Below are positions 1 to 5,647 of a stretch of 5,647 nucleotides of DNA, one piece after another. How positions within the stretch are numbered: the first letter of the stretch is position 1; every line of letters begins with the position of its first letter. The position numbers and the translations under genes were made by a program. The notes beneath the pieces were generated by a model that was given only the letters and a program-made list of their open reading frames with translations, was not told the DNA's origin and made no database searches. Source of the stretch: Desulfomonile tiedjei (GTDB lineage Bacteria > Desulfobacterota > Desulfomonilia > Desulfomonilales > Desulfomonilaceae); the NCBI GenBank assembly GCA_020718965.1, contig DYRE01000150.1, positions 1 through 5,647 on the forward strand. The letters run 5' to 3'.

Positions 1-889
1 AGACAAATCTCTGGAGAATCAGGATTCGCGCGAATGTGTCAGCCCTGCGTTGAAAAGCCTTTGATAAATCCGTGCCGTTTTCGCTTTCCCTGGTTATTGT
101 TTGAATCCTCTCGTGAATCTCTGATATTGTGAGTTCTTCAAGAGATCTCTGTTCCTTTTCAAGCTTCATCTGCGCCAATGGGTATTTGAAAACATAGCTC
201 TCAAATGCGAGGTTGCCTGTAGAATCGCCGCGGGAGTCTTCTCTCAGGACAACTCCTTCTCGCAAATCCATTATAAATGACTTTCCTTCGGGGTCAGTGG
301 CCACCTTTCCCTTCTTGGCCAGGATGGTTGTAACATCATCCAGTTTCGACGATTCCCTGATAAATATCCTGCTCATAAGGCCCGAAGAAGAATCAATCTG
401 ATCGACATACAAAATCATGTTCTTCAAAGAATCAAAAAAGACCCGCTCTTCTATGCCCGCATCTATCCGTTTCGTTAAAGCCTCATACATAAGCCTTTTG
501 CCCTCTGAAATTCCCTTGGGTATAAGGACCAGAGTGCACAAAAGACTAATTAAGAAACCGATGAAACCAAGGGCCAAAACAGGAGGCAGAAGTCGGGTTA
601 TGGAAATTCCGCTAGACTTGATAGCGGAAATTTCGTTGTCGGAAGACATTCGCCCAAGGCCAAGCAATATCCCCACTGCTATAGAAAGAGGCGCAACCGT
701 GACAAGTGTGCCAGGAAGAGCGTTTGCCAAAGCCTGAAACAATATGATCGTTAACTCCAGGCCTGACTCCATACCCTTTTGCAGAATAGGCAGAAAGCCT
801 GCTATAACCCCGGTAACCAGAAAGATAGCAAAACAGAAAAGGAAGGAGACACCTATTTCCCGGAATACATATTTATCTATGATTTTCAA
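1..889 (-). CDS. lptF: LptF-type LPS export permease, N-terminal three quarters (cut by window edge)
   Basis: Inner-membrane permease of the YjgP/YjgQ (LptF/LptG) family. In known systems LptF and LptG pair with the ATPase LptB to extract lipopolysaccharide from the inner membrane and pass it to LptC/LptA. The frame is open for 296 codons and runs off the window. Visible: N-terminus KIIDKYVFREIGVSF, typical of the family; membrane segments at about residues 13-35, 50-78 and 99-123; between the second and third, the conserved cytoplasmic stretch GRMSSDNEISAIKSSGIS (79-96), the region that contacts LptB in the family; then a soluble periplasmic beta-rich domain (about 124-280) with EERVFFDSLKNMILYVDQI-like LptF sequence. 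ILQRFV at the edge would lead into the fourth membrane segment. The start is TTG at 889: the preceding codon in frame is TAG, so nothing further upstream is possible, and the next in-frame ATG (about residue 40) would remove TM1. No good Shine-Dalgarno is visible. It lies 67 bp downstream of the GAF gene on the same strand, so cotranscription is plausible. LptF is preferred over LptG by sequence feel; that split is less certain than the family. Confidence 0.88.
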   Translation of the reverse strand, partial: MKIIDKYVFREIGVSFLFCFAIFLVTGVIAGFLPILQKGMESGLELTIILFQALANALPGTLVTVAPLSIAVGILLGLGRMSSDNEISAIKSSGISITRLLPPVLALGFIGFLISLLCTLVLIPKGISEGKRLMYEALTKRIDAGIEERVFFDSLKNMILYVDQIDSSSGLMSRIFIRESSKLDDVTTILAKKGKVATDPEGKSFIMDLREGVVLREDSRGDSTGNLAFESYVFKYPLAQMKLEKEQRSLEELTISEIHERIQTITRESENGTDLSKAFQRRADTFARILILQRFV

Positions 890-956
890 CTATTAAGCTT
901 TTTCAGACAAAATTTGTTTTTCTCGATATTGAATCGGACATACCTGAACAGATTGG

Positions 957-3299
957 TTACCCCATCTTGGAAACCCTTTTTGACAGTTCGTCAGAATTGA
1001 CATTGACGCTAACACGGAGTGATCTCAACCCTTGAATACCCTCGAGTTCATTTAACTCAACGTATTCAAGATCATCCATCAGGTAATTATTGTCCTGAAG
1101 ATAAGAAATATGTCGCTTCATTTCAATCGCTTCCTCCGGTCTGGAGTACACAATCGCTATTTTATCGGGTTGGGAAAGTTTGTCATTATCAATTTTTGTC
1201 GTCGCTGCGCTAACACGGGAACTGATTATTTCATGACCAATGTCGTGGGAACTTTCCAGGACAAATTTCTTCTGATCAAACCCAAACTTTATGGAAATTG
1301 TATTATGACTGACAAGCACTACGTGACTCACTTCAAGTGGTGTCTTAAGTCTTGGGCGAAGGACTGAATTGTGCCATGCCATCCCGCAGCATACAATCAA
1401 CTGCCAAAGTCTAAGATTCTTAACGTATACTTCATTAAATTTGAGTTTTTCTACCATGGATTCTCCAAGATAAATTACGTAGTCCACCCCATCGGCCTTA
1501 CGTTTGTCAAAGAAATGTGGAAAAATGGACTGAGCGTGCTCCTGTTCCCTGTCCAAATAATTAGACAGGGTCATGTTTAGGAGAGAGATACTTTCTTCAA
1601 GATCACGCCTTTCCTGGAAAACAGTAAGAGTATTTGGATCCAGTGAATTCTCATATTCGTTTATCGCCTTGGCCAATTCTGGTCCGAGAGTTTTCAGAAA
1701 TGGGAAGAGTGGTTCGATTTCAGCCTGAATAAGGTCTATAATCGGTTTCTCATCAGCGGTTGTTGCGCCTTCGGATATTTTTTTGAGCCGCCCACGAATT
1801 TGATGACTCGCCTCGTCCAGGATGGGAAACGATTTCTTGGAGACTGCAATGGAAACGATTTCTAAAGCAAGATTCAACTGTTTTGTCAGATCCGTCTGGA
1901 TCCTGAGATTTCTGCCACTTGACGCCCCCCGAATCTCGGCCGCCGCATGTAATGCGTAAACATTCTTAAAGATTACCGGCCCTAGTTCCTCAAGACAACC
2001 TCTCCTGGATTTTTCCAGGCTATCCATGGCAACCTGACGAAAACGCCATAGAACCGAACTGTGAACAGCGCTGCAATTATCAAGGATAGCTCTTTCAATC
2101 GTTGAATTCCGCTCATCAATTTCTTTTTTCAAAACCAGAGAGAGAATCGGGATGACTTTATTTATCAACATGGAATGTGGTATTTGGAACTCCGTAGAAT
2201 GCTCTGAGGTCAGGTAAAGAAGCCCCAAATGTTTCTGGTCATACTTCAGAGGCGCTACGAGTAATGACTTTGCTTTGGGTTCAAGCAAATCAATATCAGA
2301 TTTCAATTTTAAAGGCGCGCTTGTCAGATCAGAAACAACTATTGTTTCCAAGGCGTTAAGAACAGTTTCAAAATGGGTTCCAGCAACTTCTGAAATATGG
2401 AAACGTATCGGAGATAGAAACGTGTTTCCCCTGTCTCCCAACCCGTCGTCTTTGAAAATAACGCACTGATCCCCATCTATGGCCATGATCCCAACCTTGA
2501 GATCCGGCAGCCCCAATAGGGTTTTTAGTTGTGTTTCCACGAGAGCCACGCCCGTTGAGCTTTTTAGGGAGCTGTTCTCTACTGCGTATTTTTCCAGGTT
2601 AGATATTACCGCCTCAGAGGTAACGTCCTCTGCATGAACGACTGAAAATCCATGAAATTCAAATTTCTCAATTGGAATAATCCGGCTCAATACGTTTATG
2701 TCCCAAAGGTTTTCCTGAATTTCCCGCCGGTCAGATTCCGTCAATTCAGGGGGTTCCGAAAGGCTATGGGATATTACGAACTTGTCCTGAATCAAAATTT
2801 TGAAATACCTGTCCAGGCCTGTGTCGCTGTCGGGGATGACAATGGTCAACGCTGAACTGAGATCGCTGTCGATCTCATAGAACTTTTTTAGTATCATCCA
2901 ATAGGCACGTAACAGTAGTTTTCGGCTATTGGTTTCCGCATCAGGAAAAGGTTTTCCATTGAGGGACCCGTCAATACCTACAATCTTTCGTTTCAGAAGA
3001 GGTGACACGAAAAAAGGTCTGAGCTGGAAAGGTATGAACGCGCCTGCAAGTTGAATTTCCCAGAACGCCCTCGGGAATACGGCCGACATCAAGGTCTTTA
3101 TCAGTCCTTGATGTCTTTCAAGAGCTGAAAAATCGGTTATGGGCTCGAGAAGTTCGCCGGCTTCATCAAGTTTGGCGATTAATTCTTCCTGCGATAGTCC
3201 CCAAGAGGCGTCAGGTGAGTTAACTGTCCTGTTCCAAAAATCAATCAGAGGCCTCAGGCTCAGCATTGTTTTGAAAGGGAACATGTTTTTTTCCTTCAT
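957..3299 (-). CDS. Large GAF-domain protein of unknown function (780 aa)
   Basis: Predicted soluble cytoplasmic protein with a central GAF-like domain (about residues 229-394: LKVGIMAIDGDQCVIF, then SLLVAPLKYDQKHLGLLYL). GAF domains bind small molecules or mediate signalling; no ligand can be named here. No histidine kinase, GGDEF, HTH or other output domain is visible. The N-terminal part (PLIDFWNR..., LEPITDFSALERHQ, LMSAVFP), the segment AAEIRGASSGRN (452-463) followed by an alpha-helical stretch, the motif IFPHFFDKRKADGVDYVIY (592-610) and the C-terminal QPDKIAIVYSRPEEA match, from memory, a family of about 780-800 aa 'GAF domain-containing proteins' common in Bacteroidota; length fits. 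No signal peptide or clear membrane segment. An ATG at 3362 would add 21 basic residues (801 aa), but it overlaps the -10 box of the predicted promoter and lacks a ribosome site, whereas the ATG at 3299 has AGGAGGAGGG 5 bases upstream. First gene of the leftward unit, with lptF next. Family confidence is good; cellular role unknown. Confidence 0.85.
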   Translation of the reverse strand: MKEKNMFPFKTMLSLRPLIDFWNRTVNSPDASWGLSQEELIAKLDEAGELLEPITDFSALERHQGLIKTLMSAVFPRAFWEIQLAGAFIPFQLRPFFVSPLLKRKIVGIDGSLNGKPFPDAETNSRKLLLRAYWMILKKFYEIDSDLSSALTIVIPDSDTGLDRYFKILIQDKFVISHSLSEPPELTESDRREIQENLWDINVLSRIIPIEKFEFHGFSVVHAEDVTSEAVISNLEKYAVENSSLKSSTGVALVETQLKTLLGLPDLKVGIMAIDGDQCVIFKDDGLGDRGNTFLSPIRFHISEVAGTHFETVLNALETIVVSDLTSAPLKLKSDIDLLEPKAKSLLVAPLKYDQKHLGLLYLTSEHSTEFQIPHSMLINKVIPILSLVLKKEIDERNSTIERAILDNCSAVHSSVLWRFRQVAMDSLEKSRRGCLEELGPVIFKNVYALHAAAEIRGASSGRNLRIQTDLTKQLNLALEIVSIAVSKKSFPILDEASHQIRGRLKKISEGATTADEKPIIDLIQAEIEPLFPFLKTLGPELAKAINEYENSLDPNTLTVFQERRDLEESISLLNMTLSNYLDREQEHAQSIFPHFFDKRKADGVDYVIYLGESMVEKLKFNEVYVKNLRLWQLIVCCGMAWHNSVLRPRLKTPLEVSHVVLVSHNTISIKFGFDQKKFVLESSHDIGHEIISSRVSAATTKIDNDKLSQPDKIAIVYSRPEEAIEMKRHISYLQDNNYLMDDLEYVELNELEGIQGLRSLRVSVNVNSDELSKRVSKMG

Positions 3300-3304
3300 T
3301 TTGA

Positions 3305-3314
3305 CCCTCCTCCT
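3305..3314 (-). promoter_or_regulatory. Strong ribosome binding site that sets the GAF gene start
   Basis: On the minus strand AGGAGGAGGG is followed by five bases (GTCAA) and then ATG at 3299. This is a near-perfect anti-SD match at normal spacing. It decides for the 780-aa start over the upstream in-frame ATG at 3362, which has no comparable site. Confidence 0.85.
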
Positions 3315-3361
3315 GACGTCTCTTGTTTTTTGGGCTTTTCCCTTGTTCCTGATTATCGGCA

Positions 3362-3389
3362 TTTATACACAAGCTCCATCCATGGTCAA
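3362..3389 (-). promoter_or_regulatory. Predicted sigma70-type promoter for the GAF gene (and probably lptF)
   Basis: Minus strand: -35 TTGACC (3389-3384), 16-bp spacer, -10 TATAAA (3367-3362). Each hexamer has five of six consensus bases. Transcription would start near 3356-3354, giving a leader of about 55 nt that contains the AGGAGGAGGG site. The -10 box includes the A of the upstream ATG at 3362, so that codon would not be transcribed from this promoter. Confidence 0.65.
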
Positions 3390-3424
3390 GAAATCCTTGT
3401 TTTGTGGTAGGCTGTTATGGTCAA
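3382..3424. repeat. Direct repeat ATGGTCAA, two copies 35 bp apart in the divergent intergenic region
   Basis: ATGGTCAA occurs at 3382-3389 and 3417-3424. The first copy includes the -35 hexamer of the leftward promoter, read as TTGACC on the minus strand. The second copy has no matching -10 at the right distance. It could be a regulator half-site pair or chance; an 8-base match in 200 bases is weak evidence. Confidence 0.25.
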
Positions 3425-3490
3425 ACTTCATGGCGATTTTGAGGCGATGAGCAATTCATAACTCAAACCAAACTACCGATGCAACAGGTG

Positions 3491-3495
3491 TGGAG
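3491..3495 (+). promoter_or_regulatory. Ribosome binding site supporting a TTG start at 3501
   Basis: TGGAG followed by AAACC and then TTG. The GGAG core sits five bases before the TTG, normal spacing. It supports initiation at this non-ATG codon, which is also needed to keep the polar N-terminus before TM1. No ATG lies in frame between here and TM1. Confidence 0.6.
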
Positions 3496-3500
3496 AAACC

Positions 3501-5189
3501 TTGACCACTGAAACCACTCGGGACCATAGCGCCAGTCAGCGCAATTATGAAAAGATCATCCGGATATTATTCTGGATTCTCGCTATGTTGATTGGGGGGG
3601 TAAACGCATGGTCAAGCCGCTTCTTCATCAACAATGACGCTATAGCTTATATAGAGATCGGTGAAGCAATAAAACAGTTTAACTGGAGTGATTCCGCAAA
3701 TTTTACCTTCAGTCCCTTGTACGGTTTGCTGTTCGCCATCTTCCAGAGCGCTCTTCAGCTCAATCCATTCAACGAGATTATGTGGGCCAAGGTTCTGAAC
3801 TATTTGATATTCATTGCTACCTTAACGGCCCTGGAAATATTTCTACGTTTTTTGAAGCATGAACATTCGTCTTTTACAAATTCAGGGGAGAAACCCCTCG
3901 ACTGGGTCTGGATCCAAAGCCTTTTGTATTCGATTTTTCTAGTCACTTCAGTGGTATCTGTAAGATTGAGGCTGATTAATCCTGACATGTTGGTGTTCTG
4001 TCTGATACTTCTGACGATGTCCACTGTGATGTGGATAAGGGAAAATCCCATTTCCCATTTCAAATTTGTTGTTCTTGGAATCCTGCTTGGTTTTGGTTAT
4101 CTGGCAAAGGCCTTTATGTTTCTTCTGACGCCATTTTTTCTTTTTTTTGCAGCGATTTCTGTGGGTACTTTGCGCAAATCCATGATGAGGGTCGCTCTTG
4201 CTATCTTGTGTTTTTTATTAATAACTGGCCCTTTGCTGACAGCGTTGTATTTTAAAAAAGGAAGTTTTTCTTACGGAGAGGGCGGACGTCACGTTTACGC
4301 TAAATTGATCGGCGGACAAGGCGCTCCCGTCCATCAGGGGAAGATTCTTCAGGACGAACCCAGGATTGTGATCTATGATCATGGGAACATCTGTACCAGA
4401 CCGTTTACCTTTGATGTCACTTACTGGACTATAGGAATAAATCCAAAATATGATCATCGCGCGCATCTCAGTTTATTTTTGCAGAATCTTCTTGAAATCC
4501 CTGAACAATCTCACTGGTTGGCGCTGGTCGCTCTATGGGTTCTGTTTCAGGCATGCGTTGGATCATTTGCAATTGGGCGAATTTTCCCCGTAAGTCTACA
4601 AATTTTGTTTCTATTAACGGCAGGAGCAGGGATATGCTTGTTCGCCATGATTTCCATGGAACCAAGATATGTAGCGCCATTCCTGTTTATTGGAACTGCC
4701 GGCCTTATTACTGGAATACGTCAGGGGGCATTTAGGAAGGTTTGGGGGAGACTTGGGGTGAGTGAACTGGGTAACCTGGTTCTAGTGTTATTCCTGTTAG
4801 GGGCTGTTGTGGAGGGTAGTATTGATGAAGCCGGGAGGGGACTGTCATTTCAGGATGGAAAACCTTCCTACCAGAGGGCATATTGGGAAGAGACAAGAGT
4901 TTGCTACTTCCTTACCAGGCATGGCATAGTTTCGGGAAACCATGTAGCGGTTATTGAGAGTCCACCAATACAGTGGGCCAGAATGGCAGGGGTAAGGGTT
5001 ACGGGTGAGATCAAAGACCCTGATAAATTTCTGGATTCTTCCGGAGCAGATCGCGCGTTGTACCTTGCTCTCTTGAGGAGTGAGGGCGTCACTGCTGTAA
5101 TAGCTAAAGGAAGAAAATGGCAAAAGCTTATTGCTGAAGGATGGCTGCAGGTCCCAGGAACTGAGAAATACTGGGTCCGCATTCTGTAA
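3501..5189 (+). CDS. Polytopic membrane protein, GT-C-fold glycosyltransferase-like (562 aa)
   Basis: Probable inner-membrane glycosyltransferase of the GT-C superfamily (ArnT/PMT/GT39-like), which move sugars from a polyprenyl-phosphate donor to an acceptor on the periplasmic side; donor and acceptor cannot be told. Visible: short polar N-terminus, TM1 at about residues 20-37, then NNDAIAYIEIG (44-54), where Asp46 is in the place of the GT-C catalytic acid after TM1. Further hydrophobic segments lie at about 71-87, 97-117, 134-153, 161-178, 189-221 (two), 230-250, 337-356, 362-384, 388-406 and 421-438. GYLAKA (199-204) and MEPRYVAPF (386-394) resemble positions often conserved in this superfamily. 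A soluble loop (251-336) and a soluble C-terminal domain of about 120 residues (439-562), probably periplasmic, flank the last segments. The start is TTG at 3501 with GGAG upstream. It is 32 bp from a paralogous gene on the same strand, so an operon is likely. Alternative: a GT-C-like protein without transferase activity. Fold call is fairly safe, substrate unknown. Confidence 0.75.
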   Translation: MTTETTRDHSASQRNYEKIIRILFWILAMLIGGVNAWSSRFFINNDAIAYIEIGEAIKQFNWSDSANFTFSPLYGLLFAIFQSALQLNPFNEIMWAKVLNYLIFIATLTALEIFLRFLKHEHSSFTNSGEKPLDWVWIQSLLYSIFLVTSVVSVRLRLINPDMLVFCLILLTMSTVMWIRENPISHFKFVVLGILLGFGYLAKAFMFLLTPFFLFFAAISVGTLRKSMMRVALAILCFLLITGPLLTALYFKKGSFSYGEGGRHVYAKLIGGQGAPVHQGKILQDEPRIVIYDHGNICTRPFTFDVTYWTIGINPKYDHRAHLSLFLQNLLEIPEQSHWLALVALWVLFQACVGSFAIGRIFPVSLQILFLLTAGAGICLFAMISMEPRYVAPFLFIGTAGLITGIRQGAFRKVWGRLGVSELGNLVLVLFLLGAVVEGSIDEAGRGLSFQDGKPSYQRAYWEETRVCYFLTRHGIVSGNHVAVIESPPIQWARMAGVRVTGEIKDPDKFLDSSGADRALYLALLRSEGVTAVIAKGRKWQKLIAEGWLQVPGTEKYWVRIL

Positions 5190-5221
5190 ATGTTATCATC
5201 GCCCGGGAGAGAAATTCGAAG

Positions 5222-5647
5222 ATGGGTTGGGCTGAGGCAGTATCACAATTTAACAGGTTAGTTTCCGACCCAAACCGTTGGAATACAAGGGTAAGGATAG
5301 GTTTTTGGGTATTCGGAGCGTTGGTCGGTGGGATTCTGGCATATACCACGAGACATTATGTAAACGGTGACGCAATTGCATATCTCGACATGGCAGAGGC
5401 ATTCCGTGGGGGATTATGGAATGAGGCCGTTCTTCTGGGATATTCCCCCGGTTATTCAATTCTGTTGGCCCTATTCGAATATATTTTTCCCACCACACCT
5501 CTTAACGAACTATTTACCGTAAAGTTTTTTAATTTTGTCATTTTCTTGGCTGCAATGGGGGCCTGCGATTTTTTTGTTCATCGATTGACAGATGAAATCC
5601 AGGTCGGTAGGGAACGCGGCCCGTTACCGTCTCACGGAATAAGAGCA
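5222..5647 (+). CDS. Second GT-C-like membrane protein, N-terminal 142 residues (cut by window end)
   Basis: The frame is open from ATG at 5222 to the last base of the window, with no stop. It is a paralogue of the preceding 562-aa protein: TM1 at about residues 24-42, then VNGDAIAYLDMAEAF (47-61) aligned with INNDAIAYIEIGEAI of its neighbour, with Asp50 as the probable catalytic-site acid; then YSPGYSILLALF aligned with FSPLYGLLFAIF, and PLNELFTVKFFNF aligned with PFNEIMWAKVLNY. TM2 is at about 72-90 and TM3 at about 101-118. The likely role is the same: periplasm-facing transfer of a lipid-linked sugar in the inner membrane, substrate unknown. GGGAG at 5205-5209 is the nearest ribosome site but lies 12 bases from the ATG, rather far; no alternative ATG, GTG or TTG is available in frame back to the end of the previous gene. 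The 32-bp gap suggests cotranscription with it. Confidence 0.8.
   Translation, partial: MGWAEAVSQFNRLVSDPNRWNTRVRIGFWVFGALVGGILAYTTRHYVNGDAIAYLDMAEAFRGGLWNEAVLLGYSPGYSILLALFEYIFPTTPLNELFTVKFFNFVIFLAAMGACDFFVHRLTDEIQVGRERGPLPSHGIRA

Noticed and set aside
213..737. Plus-strand open frames at 213-401 and 417-737
   Set aside because: They are antisense to the lptF coding frame, have no family resemblance and show low-complexity basic or serine-rich sequence typical of shadow frames.
905..925. AT-rich palindrome (ACAAATTTTGT-like) between the GAF gene and lptF as a terminator
   Set aside because: The stem is only about five A/T pairs with no G+C core, too weak for an intrinsic terminator.
979..1010. 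Repeated TTGACA-like hexamers on the plus strand
   Set aside because: They fall inside the 3' end of the GAF coding frame (VNVNSDELSK), with no paired -10 box or downstream plus-strand gene.
3300..3362. N-terminal extension of the GAF protein from the ATG at 3362
   Set aside because: That ATG lies in the predicted -10 box and has no ribosome site; the AGGAGGAGGG before 3299 marks the better start.
3139..3450. Plus-strand 103-codon frame with a hydrophobic stretch across the divergent region
   Set aside because: It is antisense to the GAF gene start and its promoter, and the hydrophobic stretch comes from the reverse of Lys/Arg-rich codons. It lacks a convincing ribosome site.
5190..5260. 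ATG overlapping the stop of the 562-aa gene as an alternative start for the next gene
   Set aside because: It is in a different frame from the paralogous protein and hits a stop after about 23 codons.
4845..5349. Minus-strand frames at 4845-5123, 4904-5182 and 5128-5349
   Set aside because: All are antisense to the two glycosyltransferase-like genes, which have coherent membrane topology and conserved motifs.

Overview
The window looks like chromosome from a Gram-negative (diderm) bacterium. It carries an LPS-export permease gene of the LptF type and two multi-spanning envelope proteins. Base composition is moderate (mid-40s % G+C by eye). The LptF N-terminus resembles those I know from the former Deltaproteobacteria (Desulfobacterota-like lineages), but this placement is a soft inference. 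I see no rRNA, tRNA, CRISPR array, insertion sequence, integrase, phage gene or convincing intrinsic terminator.

Layout: a divergent intergenic region (about 3300-3500) splits the window in two. Leftward (minus strand) runs a large GAF-domain protein (957-3299, 780 aa), followed 67 bp later by lptF (889 down to the window edge, 296 codons, C-terminus missing). Rightward (plus strand) run two tandem genes for GT-C-like polytopic membrane proteins. The first is complete (3501-5189, 562 aa). The second starts 32 bp after it (5222) and is cut by the window end after 142 codons. The two share the same N-terminal plan, including an N-x-D-A-I-A-Y motif just after the first membrane segment, so they look like an ancient tandem duplication.

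Regulation: a good sigma70-like promoter (TTGACC, 16 bp, TATAAA) drives the leftward unit. Its -10 box overlaps the most upstream ATG of the GAF gene, so that ATG should not be in the transcript. A strong AGGAGG ribosome site marks the downstream ATG at 3299 as the true start. The rightward unit starts with TTG behind a GGAG; no clear promoter was found for it.

How the genes may work together (inference): the rightward proteins are probable lipid-linked-sugar glycosyltransferases of the inner membrane, and LptF belongs to the LptB2FG extractor that lifts LPS out of that membrane. The neighbourhood is therefore envelope-related, with an orphan GAF protein of unknown function cotranscribed with, or at least upstream of, the LPS exporter. 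No clearly new multi-gene system is evident. The least explained component is the 780-aa GAF-family protein.
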